The notes under the pieces: generated by a model
The model's database searches: none
Told to the model about the DNA's origin: nothing
What the model saw: only the letters and a program-made list of their open reading frames with translations
Shown: positions 1 to 7,204 of the stretch, one piece after another
Numbering within the stretch: the stretch's first letter is position 1
Layout of the letters: every line of letters begins with the position of its first letter
From: Bacteroidota bacterium
GTDB taxonomy: Bacteria; Bacteroidota; Bacteroidia; Cytophagales; Cyclobacteriaceae
Length of the DNA: 17,522 bases
Reading direction: 5' to 3'
Assembly (NCBI GenBank): GCA_003242315.1
Contig: QGUY01000053.1
Location: forward strand, 1-17,522
Translations under genes and position numbers: made by a program

Positions 1-22
1 CTTCCGGACGATCAGCCGGAAG
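1..22 (-). terminator. Hairpin at the end of the upp operon, cut by the window edge
   Basis: CTTCCGG (1-7) and CCGGAAG (16-22) form a 7-bp inverted repeat with an 8-base loop. It overlaps the stop codon (12-14) of the leftward membrane protein gene. Read on the minus strand, it lies where an intrinsic terminator would lie. The T-run that would confirm it falls outside the window, so this is inference from the stem and its position. Confidence 0.4.
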
Positions 23-473
23 GCCTCAAGTAATTTATCGCTGTATCTCCAAGAAAATAAATCAGTACTGTCAGCGCGACAGACCAGAAAGAAGCCGATA
101 CAAACATGTAAATGATCAGCTTGTCGCGGGGACTTCCAAATCCGACAGCAAGTAACGCACCGCCTATTGGCGTGAACAATAGCGGTGTCAGTGCAGCCAC
201 ACCCGCGAGGCCATATTTACGCCAAATCCTGACGAACTTCTTATTCTTTTCCGAAAAGCGGGTTTTGCGCTGGAAGTATCGATTAACGACGTACTTCTTG
301 ATGAGGTCGCCAAAGAATGCGAAAGCCAGCACGACCGTCATCATCCCCGCCACCGTCGTGAGGATGGTGGTCACCATATTCAGCTTAGCCAGGTATCCTC
401 CTACAGGGCCAAGGATAAATTTGAGCATACTTGAAAAATACACCGGAATTGCCCGCGCGAGTTCTTCCCACAT
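12..473 (-). CDS. Small integral membrane protein, small multidrug export (Sm_multidrug_ex)-like
   Basis: A complete 153-residue protein with three strong hydrophobic segments at about 34-58, 88-112 and 117-143. A basic loop (about 59-87) separates the first two. The segment ALTPLLFTPIGGALLAVG (94-111), a glycine- and proline-rich re-entrant-looking stretch, resembles the small multidrug export / COG2426-type family, whose true substrate is not established. The gene follows upp by 36 bases on the same strand and is probably co-transcribed with it. No nucleobase transporter signature is visible, so the neighbourhood does not reveal a substrate. The family call rests on recalled motif resemblance only. 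That it is an inner-membrane protein is much surer than any transport role. Confidence 0.6.
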   Translation of the reverse strand: MWEELARAIPVYFSSMLKFILGPVGGYLAKLNMVTTILTTVAGMMTVVLAFAFFGDLIKKYVVNRYFQRKTRFSEKNKKFVRIWRKYGLAGVAALTPLLFTPIGGALLAVGFGSPRDKLIIYMFVSASFWSVALTVLIYFLGDTAINYLRPSG

Positions 474-509
474 AAATAGCAGATGTTCATTTCATGATTA
501 CGGGATCCG

Positions 510-1154
510 TCACAGCTTCTCGCCGTAGCCGAGATCGCCCGCATCGCCCAGCCCGGGCACGATGTAAAATCTCTCGTCCAGCTTTTCATCAACGGCGAAA
601 GTCCAGATCGAAAAAGATTCCTTCATATGTTCCTGAATATACGCAATACCTTCCGGCGCAGCTACCAATACTGCAATATAAATATGCTTCGGTTTGCCAA
701 ATCGGGCGAGTTCTTTTACAGCGCGAACGATTGAACGCCCAGTCGCCAGCATTGGATCAATGAGAATAACCAGTTCATTCTCCAACGATCCGGTCGCTAT
801 ATAACCCAGGTCGATACTAATTTCATCGCCACCTTCCAACCGGGCTGCGCCTACGAACCCACTGGACGCCTGGTCAAACACATCCAGAAATCCCTGGTAA
901 TAAGCCAGTCCCGCTCGCAGTACGGTGATCAACACCGGTTGTTTGGTTGGAAGCATCATATGCTTGGTACCCAGTGGTGTTACGACATCCTTACCAGTAT
1001 ACGGGAATTCGCGCGAAATTTCCGTTGCCATGATTCTTCCCAGTCGCTGAACGTTGAATCGGAACCGCCACTTATCACCCTGAATGTTGCGGTCCCTCAA
1101 CTCACTGAGGTATTGATTGGCAATTGAATTTTTTTCGCCTAGGTTGTGTACCAT
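510..1154 (-). CDS. upp: Uracil phosphoribosyltransferase
   Basis: Makes UMP from uracil and PRPP in pyrimidine salvage, in the cytoplasm. The 214-residue length is normal for the family. The PRPP-binding loop is DPMLATGRSIV (133-143), and the family block VLRAGL is at 78-83. The C-terminal uracil-binding segment ends GDAGDLGYGEKL (203-214), matching the GDaGdr.yG pattern of Upp. It starts with ATG at 1154 and diverges from the M42 peptidase gene with only 43 bases between the start codons. A small membrane protein gene lies 36 bases downstream. Some Bacteroidota carry more than one Upp-like gene, so the activity is likely but the name is by family resemblance. Confidence 0.9.
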   Translation of the reverse strand: MVHNLGEKNSIANQYLSELRDRNIQGDKWRFRFNVQRLGRIMATEISREFPYTGKDVVTPLGTKHMMLPTKQPVLITVLRAGLAYYQGFLDVFDQASSGFVGAARLEGGDEISIDLGYIATGSLENELVILIDPMLATGRSIVRAVKELARFGKPKHIYIAVLVAAPEGIAYIQEHMKESFSIWTFAVDEKLDERFYIVPGLGDAGDLGYGEKL

Positions 1155-1197
1155 AAACTCTCCCGTTGAAAATTAGCAAAAAAACCTTTCGTCGCTA

Positions 1198-2115
1198 ATG
1201 GATGTAAAACTTCTCAGGCAGCTTTGCGAAATCCATGCACCTTCCGGCAACGAATCCCTATTGAAGGAATTCATACTGCATTACATACAGCGTCGAAGTC
1301 GAAACTGGAAGGCGCGGCCTGAAATCATTCACGGCGACGGATTCCAGGATTGCATCATTATAAAGTTTGGCAAACCCCGCACTGCTGTCTTCGCGCATAT
1401 GGACAGCGTTGGATTTACAGTGCGCTACTTTGATCAGCTTGTGCCAATTGGTAGCCCTGAAGCTCCTGCTGGCACACGTCTTATCGGGGAAGATTCCCTT
1501 GGCCAGATCGAATGCGAACTGCAATACGATCATGAAGGCCACGCTACCTACCGCTTCGGACGTGTAATCGAACGCGGCACCGATCTCACTTACAAAGTAG
1601 ACTTTCGAAGCAGTGGCGATTTTGTGGAATCGGCGAGTCTTGACAACAGGGTTGGCGTGTACGTAGCACTGAAGTTGGCCGAGACGCTTGACGATGGTGT
1701 GATCTGTTTCAGCTGTGGCGAAGAGCATGGCGGGGGCACAGTGCCATTTCTCATCCGGCATGTGTATGAATCGTGGGGGGTACGTCAGGCCCTGGTTGCT
1801 GATGTGACCTGGTCTACCGATGGTGTCCACCCCGGTGCAGGGCCGGTGATTTCGCTTCGCGACAGGCACATCCCCCGCAGGCTTTACACTACAACAATCT
1901 CCACACTTGCCTATGATTCTGGCATTCCCTATCAGCTTGAAGTTGAAGGCTCTGGTTCGAGCGACGGACGGGAATTACAGGCATCGCCCTATCCTATCGA
2001 CTGGTGCTTTGTCGGCGTTGCGCAGGAACACCCTCATAGTCCCGCAGAAAGAGTCCATAAAGAGGATGTCGACCAGATGATTTCGCTGTACGAATACCTT
2101 ATGAAACACCTGTGA
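1198..2115 (+). CDS. M42-family metallo-aminopeptidase
   Basis: A cytoplasmic zinc or cobalt exopeptidase of the M42 (glutamyl aminopeptidase/endoglucanase-like) clan MH family, 305 residues. The metal and catalytic residues are all present: AHMDS with H67 and D69, SLDNRVG with bridging D149, GEEHGGG with E175 (base) and E176, VADVT with D202, and a C-terminal histidine in EHPHSPAERVH (H278 or H280). The insertion between H67 and D149 fits the PDZ-like domain of M42 proteins, although the whole protein is slightly shorter than typical (about 340-360). The start is ATG at 1198, which leaves a very short intergenic region shared with divergent upp. Family assignment is firm; peptide substrate is unknown. 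Confidence 0.85.
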   Translation: MDVKLLRQLCEIHAPSGNESLLKEFILHYIQRRSRNWKARPEIIHGDGFQDCIIIKFGKPRTAVFAHMDSVGFTVRYFDQLVPIGSPEAPAGTRLIGEDSLGQIECELQYDHEGHATYRFGRVIERGTDLTYKVDFRSSGDFVESASLDNRVGVYVALKLAETLDDGVICFSCGEEHGGGTVPFLIRHVYESWGVRQALVADVTWSTDGVHPGAGPVISLRDRHIPRRLYTTTISTLAYDSGIPYQLEVEGSGSSDGRELQASPYPIDWCFVGVAQEHPHSPAERVHKEDVDQMISLYEYLMKHL

Positions 2116-2127
2116 CGCCCCGCAGGC

Positions 2128-2159
2128 TGTGGAGGTTTTCCAAAATGCGGTTATCTTTG
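2128..2159 (+). promoter_or_regulatory. Candidate Bacteroidota-type promoter for hpt-adk-obg
   Basis: A perfect -7 box TATCTTTG (TAnnTTTG) lies at 2152-2159, 20 bases after TGTG (2128-2131), a fair match to the -33 box TTTG. The hpt start codon is 19 bases beyond the -7 box, implying a short leader. The call is pattern-based; the -33 half is weak. Confidence 0.5.
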
Positions 2160-2178
2160 ACCCCCCATCCTAACCGGA

Positions 2179-2724
2179 ATGAAAATCCAGGACCTGGAAT
2201 TTGAGCCTTTTATCAGCAGTGCAGAGGTGCAGGCGCGGATCGATTTTCTCGCAGAGGCTATAAGCCGCGATTATGCAGGGATGACACCCGTGTTTCTTCC
2301 CGTGCTCAACGGCTCATTCATGTTTGCAGCTGACCTGATCCGGAGGGTTACCATACCTTGCCGCGTATCGTTTGTAAAGGTGGCTTCATACATCGGAATG
2401 GAATCTACGGGCGACCTCAAAACACTGATCGGTCACGAAGAGAGCTTGTTTAACCAGGATCTCATTGTTGTAGAAGACATCGTTGACTCAGGGTTAACAC
2501 TGCGCAGGATTATGGATGAATTGCGGGCGCGCGGAACGCGCTCCATCGAAACGGTTGCTCTGCTCCGCAAAGCACCTGCAAGAGAAAAATCCCTCGACGT
2601 GAAATACGTCGGCTTCGATATTGAAAATGAATTCGTTCTCGGGTTCGGACTCGACTACAATGGCCTGGGTCGTAACCTTAACGAAATCTACAAGGCACTG
2701 GACTATCCTCACGACAAAACCTAA
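2179..2724 (+). CDS. hpt: Hypoxanthine phosphoribosyltransferase
   Basis: Converts hypoxanthine (and usually guanine) with PRPP to IMP/GMP in purine salvage. It is 181 residues, the usual size. The PRPP loop is VVEDIVDSGLTL (97-108), with the acidic pair E99-D100 typical of purine transferases. The flexible-loop region SYIGMESTGDL (70-80) and the C-terminal base-binding block GFGLDYNGLGRNL agree with the family. It is the first gene of an apparent operon with adk (30 bases on) and obg, a grouping seen widely in Bacteroidota. The start is the ATG at 2179. Hypoxanthine versus guanine preference cannot be read from sequence. Confidence 0.9.
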   Translation: MKIQDLEFEPFISSAEVQARIDFLAEAISRDYAGMTPVFLPVLNGSFMFAADLIRRVTIPCRVSFVKVASYIGMESTGDLKTLIGHEESLFNQDLIVVEDIVDSGLTLRRIMDELRARGTRSIETVALLRKAPAREKSLDVKYVGFDIENEFVLGFGLDYNGLGRNLNEIYKALDYPHDKT

Positions 2725-2754
2725 ACCTACCTATTTGCAATCAAATCTGTTGTC

Positions 2755-3327
2755 ATGCTGAACATGATCATTTTCGGCCCTCCCGGAGCGGGTAAGGGCA
2801 CACAAAGCCAGAAGCTCATCGAGAAATACGGATTGGTTCACATCTCGACGGGTGACCTCTTCCGCTGGCATACACGCAACAACACGCCACTCGGCAAGAA
2901 GGTTAACGACATTATGGCGAGCGGCGCGCTTGTGCCTGATGAAATAACCATTGCTATGCTGGAAGAAGAGGTTCAAAAGACGCCGAATGCCGCAGGCTTC
3001 CTGTTCGACGGTTTCCCGCGAACCGTAGCGCAGGCAGAGGCACTGGATGCATTCATGACACGTCGCAGCATGACAGTCAATTGTGTCGTGGCGCTTGATG
3101 TCCCAGAAGAAGAACTCCGTCAACGCATCGCGAAGAGAAAAGAAATAGAAAAGCGTGCTGACGACGAGGAAGAAAAGCTGAACAAGCGCATCGCAGAATA
3201 TTTTTCAAAGACAGTTCATGTGCTGCCCTATTACGAACGTCAGGGCAAACTTTATACGGTGAACGGTATCGGCGCAATCGACGAAATCTTTCAAGCCATC
3301 TGCGCCGTTGTTGAAAAAGTAACGTAG
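2755..3327 (+). CDS. adk: Adenylate kinase
   Basis: Interconverts ATP + AMP and 2 ADP, setting the adenylate balance. It is a 190-residue short form: P-loop GPPGAGKGT (8-16), AMP-binding STGDLFRWH, and DGFPRT. The LID is brief and without zinc cysteines. R/D-rich segments (KRADDEEEKLNKRIAEY) supply the phosphate-binding arginines. The start at 2755 gives MLNMIIFGPPG, which places the first beta strand correctly; the internal ATG at 2764 would trim the strand. It sits 30 bases after hpt and ends 9 bases before obg, so translation of the three genes is probably linked. Confidence 0.93.
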   Translation: MLNMIIFGPPGAGKGTQSQKLIEKYGLVHISTGDLFRWHTRNNTPLGKKVNDIMASGALVPDEITIAMLEEEVQKTPNAAGFLFDGFPRTVAQAEALDAFMTRRSMTVNCVVALDVPEEELRQRIAKRKEIEKRADDEEEKLNKRIAEYFSKTVHVLPYYERQGKLYTVNGIGAIDEIFQAICAVVEKVT

Positions 3328-3336
3328 AAGGACGGG

Positions 3337-4329
3337 ATGGCGTCCCAGAATTTTATCGACTACGTCAAGTTCCTCTCAAGGTCGGGAAAGGGAGGTGCCG
3401 GTTTTGTTCACTTTCACCGCGAGAAGTTCAATCCCAAAGGCGGACCCGATGGTGGAGATGGCGGACGTGGCGGAAGCGTCATCCTCCGTGGCAACGAACA
3501 ATTATGGACGCTGCTCCACCTGAAGTATCGGAAACATGTTCACGCGGAAGACGGAAAACCCGGCGAAGCGCAAAACCGCACAGGCGCCGCAGGCAAGGAT
3601 GTCATCCTTGACGTACCCCTGGGGACGGTGGCACGTCGCGCCGAGACAGGCGAGGTGATTGGCGAAATCCACCGTCACGGTGAATCGTTTGTGCTCACAC
3701 CGGGTGGAAGAGGCGGCAAAGGCAACGCCTTCTTCGCGACGCCGACACAGCAGGCACCGCAGTATGCGCAACCGGGAGAACCTGGGATCGAGGAGTGGAT
3801 CATTCTCGAGCTCAAACTGCTTGCCGACGTCGGACTTGTCGGCTTCCCCAACGCGGGCAAGTCGACATTACTGTCCGTGATTTCGGCGGCAAAGCCCAAA
3901 ATTGCGAACTATCCTTTCACGACATTGACGCCCAACCTCGGTGTCGTGCCCTACAGAGATGACCGATCATTTGTGGTCGCTGACATTCCGGGCATTATCG
4001 AAGGCGCCGCCGAAGGCAAGGGGCTCGGGCTGCGATTCCTGCGGCACATTGAGAGGAATTCACTACTGTTGTTTATGATTCCTGCGGATTCGCCGGACAT
4101 CAAGTCGGAGTACAACATCCTCATCGGGGAACTAAAGAAATACAACCCTGAGTTGCTGGACAAAAAGCGCGTTCTGGCCATCTCGAAATCCGACCTCCTG
4201 GACGAAGAGCTTCAGCGGGAAATGGAAAAAGAGCTTCCTGAGGGGATTCCGGCCGTGTTCATTTCCGCACTGACGCATCGCGGAATCGCAGAACTGAAAG
4301 ATTTGATCTGGCAGCACCTGCAGGACTAA
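3337..4329 (+). CDS. obg: Obg/CgtA family ribosome-assembly GTPase
   Basis: An essential GTPase of late 50S assembly and stress signalling. It has 330 residues in two domains: the glycine-rich Obg fold (about 1-158, with repeats such as GGPDGGDGGRGG and GGRGGKGN) and a G domain. The G1 motif is GFPNAGKS (169-176), the switch I segment YPFTTLTPN is at 192-200, G3 is DIPG (216-219) and G5 is SAL (310-312). The G4 position reads SKSD (283-286) rather than NKxD. There is no C-terminal OCT domain, consistent with the short forms in this phylum. It is the last gene of the hpt-adk-obg run. It is followed by 98 bases that hold the grpE control region. Confidence 0.93.
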   Translation: MASQNFIDYVKFLSRSGKGGAGFVHFHREKFNPKGGPDGGDGGRGGSVILRGNEQLWTLLHLKYRKHVHAEDGKPGEAQNRTGAAGKDVILDVPLGTVARRAETGEVIGEIHRHGESFVLTPGGRGGKGNAFFATPTQQAPQYAQPGEPGIEEWIILELKLLADVGLVGFPNAGKSTLLSVISAAKPKIANYPFTTLTPNLGVVPYRDDRSFVVADIPGIIEGAAEGKGLGLRFLRHIERNSLLLFMIPADSPDIKSEYNILIGELKKYNPELLDKKRVLAISKSDLLDEELQREMEKELPEGIPAVFISALTHRGIAELKDLIWQHLQD

Positions 4330-4343
4330 AAACATGGGAACGT

Positions 4344-4384
4344 GTGCCATTATGGCACGGTTAGGGATTTGGCAAACTTATTGA
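4344..4384 (+). promoter_or_regulatory. Candidate heat-shock control region of grpE-dnaJ
   Basis: A perfect dyad GTGCCAT-T-ATGGCAC (4344-4358) is followed after 10 bases by TTGGCA (4369-4374), then 6 bases, then TTGA (4381-4384). The grpE start codon is 43 bases further on. The TGGCA-N6-TTG spacing equals that of a sigma-54 -24/-12 promoter (TGGCACGnnnnTTGCw), but the nearly invariant -12 GC reads GA here. The same arrangement recurs before dnaK at 17042-17094, which is the main support. The function is inference; no CIRCE element was seen. Confidence 0.5.
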
Positions 4385-4427
4385 CAATTTGCGGTAGCGG
4401 GTTTTTATCCAATAGTAAAGTATTGCT

Positions 4428-5018
4428 ATGACGAAAATGAACTCAGGCGAAGAAAAGGAGCATCAGGAGGAAATAGTGTCAGAAAATCACCAGGAAATGC
4501 CGAAGAATGAGAAAGAAGAAGAGGTGCGTCCCCAGGAGGCTGCCACCGAAGAGGCTACTGAGCAGCCGACCGACCAGCAATCGGCCGTTAGTGAAGAGTT
4601 GATGGAAATGAAAGACAAATATTTGCGGCTGTATTCTGAGTTTGAAAATTTCAGACGGCGCACGTCGAAAGAAAAGCTCGAAATGATTAATTCGGCGAAT
4701 GAGCAGGTGATCAAATCGCTATTGCCTGTGCTGGACGATTTTGATCGGGCAGTGAAAGCCGTCGGCGATGCGAGTACTGAAGTCACCGATGGTTTCATAC
4801 TCATCGCCAATAAGTTTCGGAAGATTCTCGATCAATTCGGACTGAAGTCCATGGACATACCTTCGGGGTCGGATTTCGATGCCGACTACCAGGAGGCGAT
4901 TTCGCAGGTCCCCACGCAGGATGAAAAGCTGAAAGGCAAAGTAGTTGACGTGGTGGAAAAAGGATACCTGCTTAACGATAAGGTAATCCGCTACGCGAAA
5001 GTCGTGGTGGGCAATTAA
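4428..5018 (+). CDS. grpE: Nucleotide exchange factor GrpE
   Basis: Drives ADP release from DnaK. It has 196 residues in the expected order. An acidic, low-complexity N-terminal tail (about 1-50) is followed by a long coiled-coil helix (about 54-95) containing EFENFRRRT (71-79). Then come the helix bundle segment LLPVLDDFDRAV (98-109) and the C-terminal beta domain ending VVEKGYLLNDKVIRYAKVVV. The start at 4428 is the first ATG; another at 4437 is possible and would remove only three residues. dnaJ begins 7 bases after its stop, so the two form one unit. dnaK itself lies about 12 kb away under a similar-looking control region. Confidence 0.95.
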   Translation: MTKMNSGEEKEHQEEIVSENHQEMPKNEKEEEVRPQEAATEEATEQPTDQQSAVSEELMEMKDKYLRLYSEFENFRRRTSKEKLEMINSANEQVIKSLLPVLDDFDRAVKAVGDASTEVTDGFILIANKFRKILDQFGLKSMDIPSGSDFDADYQEAISQVPTQDEKLKGKVVDVVEKGYLLNDKVIRYAKVVVGN

Positions 5019-5025
5019 CGATCAG

Positions 5026-6138
5026 ATGTCAGCCAAGCGAGATTATTACGATGTTTTAGGGGTAAGCCGTTCGGCTACACCGGAAGAGATCAAAAAAGCC
5101 TACCGGAAGATAGCCATTCAGTATCACCCTGATAAGAACCCGGGAAACAAGGAAGCTGAGGAGAAGTTCAAGGAAGCTGCCGAAGCGTACGAAGTATTGA
5201 GCAATCCCGAAAAGCGGGAGCAGTACGACCGCTTTGGCCATGCCCGCCCCGGCAACGGTGGATTTGGCGGCGGCATGAACATGGAGGACATCTTCAGCCA
5301 GTTCGGTGATATCTTCGGTGGCTCCAATCCTTTCGAAAGCTTTTTTGGCGGGGGAAGCACGCGTCGGCGTGCCCGTAAAGGTTCCAACCTGCGCATCAAG
5401 CTGAAACTCACGCTTGAGGAAATCGCGAACGGCGTTGAGAAAAAAATAAAAGTGAATCGCCTTGTTCGTGCCGAAGGCGTGACGTTCAAGACATGCTCGA
5501 CCTGCCAGGGAACGGGTCAGATGAAACGCGTGGTCAACACCATGCTGGGCCAGATGGTGTCTGCAACCACCTGCCCTGCCTGCAACGGTTCGGGGCAAGT
5601 CATCGATCGCCGTCCACCCGGAGTTGACAGCTCGGGTCTTGTGTCGAAGGAAGAGGTGATCACAGTACGCATTCCGCCCGGCGTCGCCGACGGCATGCAG
5701 CTGTCCATGACCGGGAAAGGAAACGAAGCGCCCGGCGGGGGTCAGCCCGGCGACTTGCTGATTCTTGTGGAAGAACAGGAAGACAAATTCCTGAAGCGTG
5801 ACGGAAACAACCTTATCTATGACCTCTACCTGAACTTTGCCGATGCTGCGCTCGGCACCACAGTGGAAGTACCGTCCGTGGGCGGAAAGGTCAAAATCAA
5901 AATCGAGCCGGGTACGCAAAGCGGCAAAATTCTGCGGCTGAGAGGCAAGGGACTCAGGGATGTCAACGGGTATGAAACCGGCGACCAGCTCATCCATGTG
6001 AACGTGTGGACCCCGAAGAAACTGACGGCGGAAGAGCGCGCTATCCTCGAAAAACTGCGGCAATCGCCGAATTTTGAGCCTCATCCGGATTCCGGCGACA
6101 GGAGCTTTTTTGAGCGAATGAAGGAATTCTTTCAATGA
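5026..6138 (+). CDS. dnaJ: Chaperone DnaJ with a reduced zinc-finger domain
   Basis: The Hsp40 partner that delivers substrates to DnaK and stimulates its ATPase. It has 370 residues: J domain (1-70) with HPD at 34-36, a G/F-rich linker (about 73-111, including GGFGGGMNMED), a cysteine region, and the C-terminal substrate-binding domains with the block GGKVKIKIEPGTQSGKILRL. The cysteine region holds only two CxxCxGxG motifs, at 157-164 and 183-190. In four-motif DnaJ these correspond to motifs 2 and 3, which form one zinc centre. Motifs 1 and 4 are absent without any frame break, and the position of motif 4 reads RPPGVDSSGLV. I recall similar forms in other Bacteroidota, so this may be a lineage trait. 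Downstream is a weak terminator-like hairpin. Confidence 0.95.
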   Translation: MSAKRDYYDVLGVSRSATPEEIKKAYRKIAIQYHPDKNPGNKEAEEKFKEAAEAYEVLSNPEKREQYDRFGHARPGNGGFGGGMNMEDIFSQFGDIFGGSNPFESFFGGGSTRRRARKGSNLRIKLKLTLEEIANGVEKKIKVNRLVRAEGVTFKTCSTCQGTGQMKRVVNTMLGQMVSATTCPACNGSGQVIDRRPPGVDSSGLVSKEEVITVRIPPGVADGMQLSMTGKGNEAPGGGQPGDLLILVEEQEDKFLKRDGNNLIYDLYLNFADAALGTTVEVPSVGGKVKIKIEPGTQSGKILRLRGKGLRDVNGYETGDQLIHVNVWTPKKLTAEERAILEKLRQSPNFEPHPDSGDRSFFERMKEFFQ

Positions 6139-6147
6139 TCAAGCGTC

Positions 6148-6171
6148 AAAAGCACCGTTTTGCGGCTTTTT
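6148..6171 (+). terminator. Weak terminator-like hairpin after dnaJ
   Basis: AAAAG (6148-6152) and CCG (6155-6157) can pair with CGG (6163-6165) and CTTTT (6166-6170). The loop is TTTTG and there is a two-base bulge; T6171 extends the T-run to five. It lies 10 bases after the dnaJ stop. The stem is short and interrupted, so the call is tentative. Confidence 0.35.
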
Positions 6172-6236
6172 GCGGCCTTTCATCAATAAAATCTTACATC
6201 CCGTAACCTAATGACGTTCAGGCCGTAACTATTGCC

Positions 6237-7127
6237 ATGCGGATGTTATTTTGGCTCTTACTAACCGGCGTGCTGGGGCCAGGAACGGGGTTTGGGCAGG
6301 TGAAGAGACAGTTTAATGTCGAAAATCAGGAGTCCTGCCGGACCGTATCGCTTAGCGTTCGGGCTAACCGGGGCAATTGCTATATCAAACCCAGCCAGAA
6401 CAGCGACATCCTCAACGTCTTCAGCAATCAGGACGCACAGTCCTTTTCCCACAATTTCAGCAAGGAAGTTCGGAATCAAACCTGCTTCGTGTCCCTGACA
6501 CTCGAGGAGGACGTCTCGGGGGGATTCGGAAGGACAATCTCCACCCGCATGTTCGGGCAGCCGGAATCCCGGTCCGACAAATATTGGAAGATGTACCTCA
6601 CCGACATGAAGCCCTATTTCCTGGAACTGAATTACGGTATGGGGGAAGCACACGTCGACCTTTCAGGACTTTCCATCCGCAGGCTTAAGATCAGTACCGG
6701 GAGCGCCGACGTGAACGTGGGATATGAGTCCCTGGAAAACAACATTGACATGGATACCCTCTATGTCAAAGCCGACCTGGGCACGGTGAAAGTTAAGAAC
6801 ATCAACTTTTCACGAGCGCATAATGTAGTAGCCGATGTCGGCTTCGGAAACATGACGCTCGATTTCAGCGGCAGACCATTGGTGAGCAACAGAGTCAAGG
6901 GCAGTGTGGGAGCGGGCAATCTCACCATCATCCTCCCTGACAATTCGGTTCCCGTCCTGGTGAAGGTTCGGGAATCATGGCTTTGCAGCGTCTCCATGAG
7001 CAAAAACCTGAAAAGCATCGGGAACAACACATACGTCAACGAGGCCTACGAAAAAAATCCCCGAAACCCGCTGCAATTCGACCTCGACGTATCGATGGGG
7101 AACATCATTTTCAAGCAGTCGAACTGA
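6237..7127 (+). CDS. Secreted beta-rich protein with a DUF4097/toastrack-like repeat region
   Basis: Function unknown. It has 296 residues and begins with a clear signal peptide (hydrophobic core about 4-15, likely cleavage near GFGQ-VKR at 20-21). From about 130 on there are regularly spaced beta-turn units of the form G-x-G/A-x-hydrophobic. They are GMGEAHVDL (134-142), TGSADVNVG (154-162), DLGTVKVKN (180-188), GFGNMTLDFSG (202-212) and GAGNLTIILP (225-234). This is the look of a right-handed beta-stacked 'toastrack' or DUF4097-type domain, often seen in envelope-sensing proteins. Mature cysteines at about 34, 48 and 83 could form disulfides. It is likely periplasmic or outer-surface. It stands between dnaJ and the ABC genes without obvious linkage to either. 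Confidence 0.6.
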   Translation: MRMLFWLLLTGVLGPGTGFGQVKRQFNVENQESCRTVSLSVRANRGNCYIKPSQNSDILNVFSNQDAQSFSHNFSKEVRNQTCFVSLTLEEDVSGGFGRTISTRMFGQPESRSDKYWKMYLTDMKPYFLELNYGMGEAHVDLSGLSIRRLKISTGSADVNVGYESLENNIDMDTLYVKADLGTVKVKNINFSRAHNVVADVGFGNMTLDFSGRPLVSNRVKGSVGAGNLTIILPDNSVPVLVKVRESWLCSVSMSKNLKSIGNNTYVNEAYEKNPRNPLQFDLDVSMGNIIFKQSN

Positions 7128-7144
7128 GTTCGCGGCAAGCCGGC

Positions 7145-7176
7145 ATTGCGGCTCTCCAATTCCTTCTTATCTTTTG
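7145..7176 (+). promoter_or_regulatory. Candidate promoter for the ABC exporter genes
   Basis: ATTG (7145-7148), a 19-base gap, then TATCTTTTG (7168-7176), a one-base-expanded form of the TAnnTTTG -7 box. The GTG start of the ATPase gene is 28 bases downstream of the -7 box. Pattern match only; the expanded -7 lowers confidence. Confidence 0.35.
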
Positions 7177-7204
7177 CCGACAATAGTTCAGTTGTCCCCG
7201 TAAT

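Noticed and set aside
2725..2754. A separate promoter for adk in the 30-base gap after hpt
   Set aside because: TTTG is present but without TA at the right place or a -33 box; the close spacing fits an operon.
5056..6135. A 359-codon open frame antisense to dnaJ
   Set aside because: It mirrors the dnaJ codons, has no recognisable motif, and dnaJ itself is certain.
7138..7153. AGCCG-GCATTG-CGGCT hairpin as a terminator after the secreted protein gene
   Set aside because: The stem is only 5 bp, no T-run follows directly, and it overlaps a candidate -33 promoter box.
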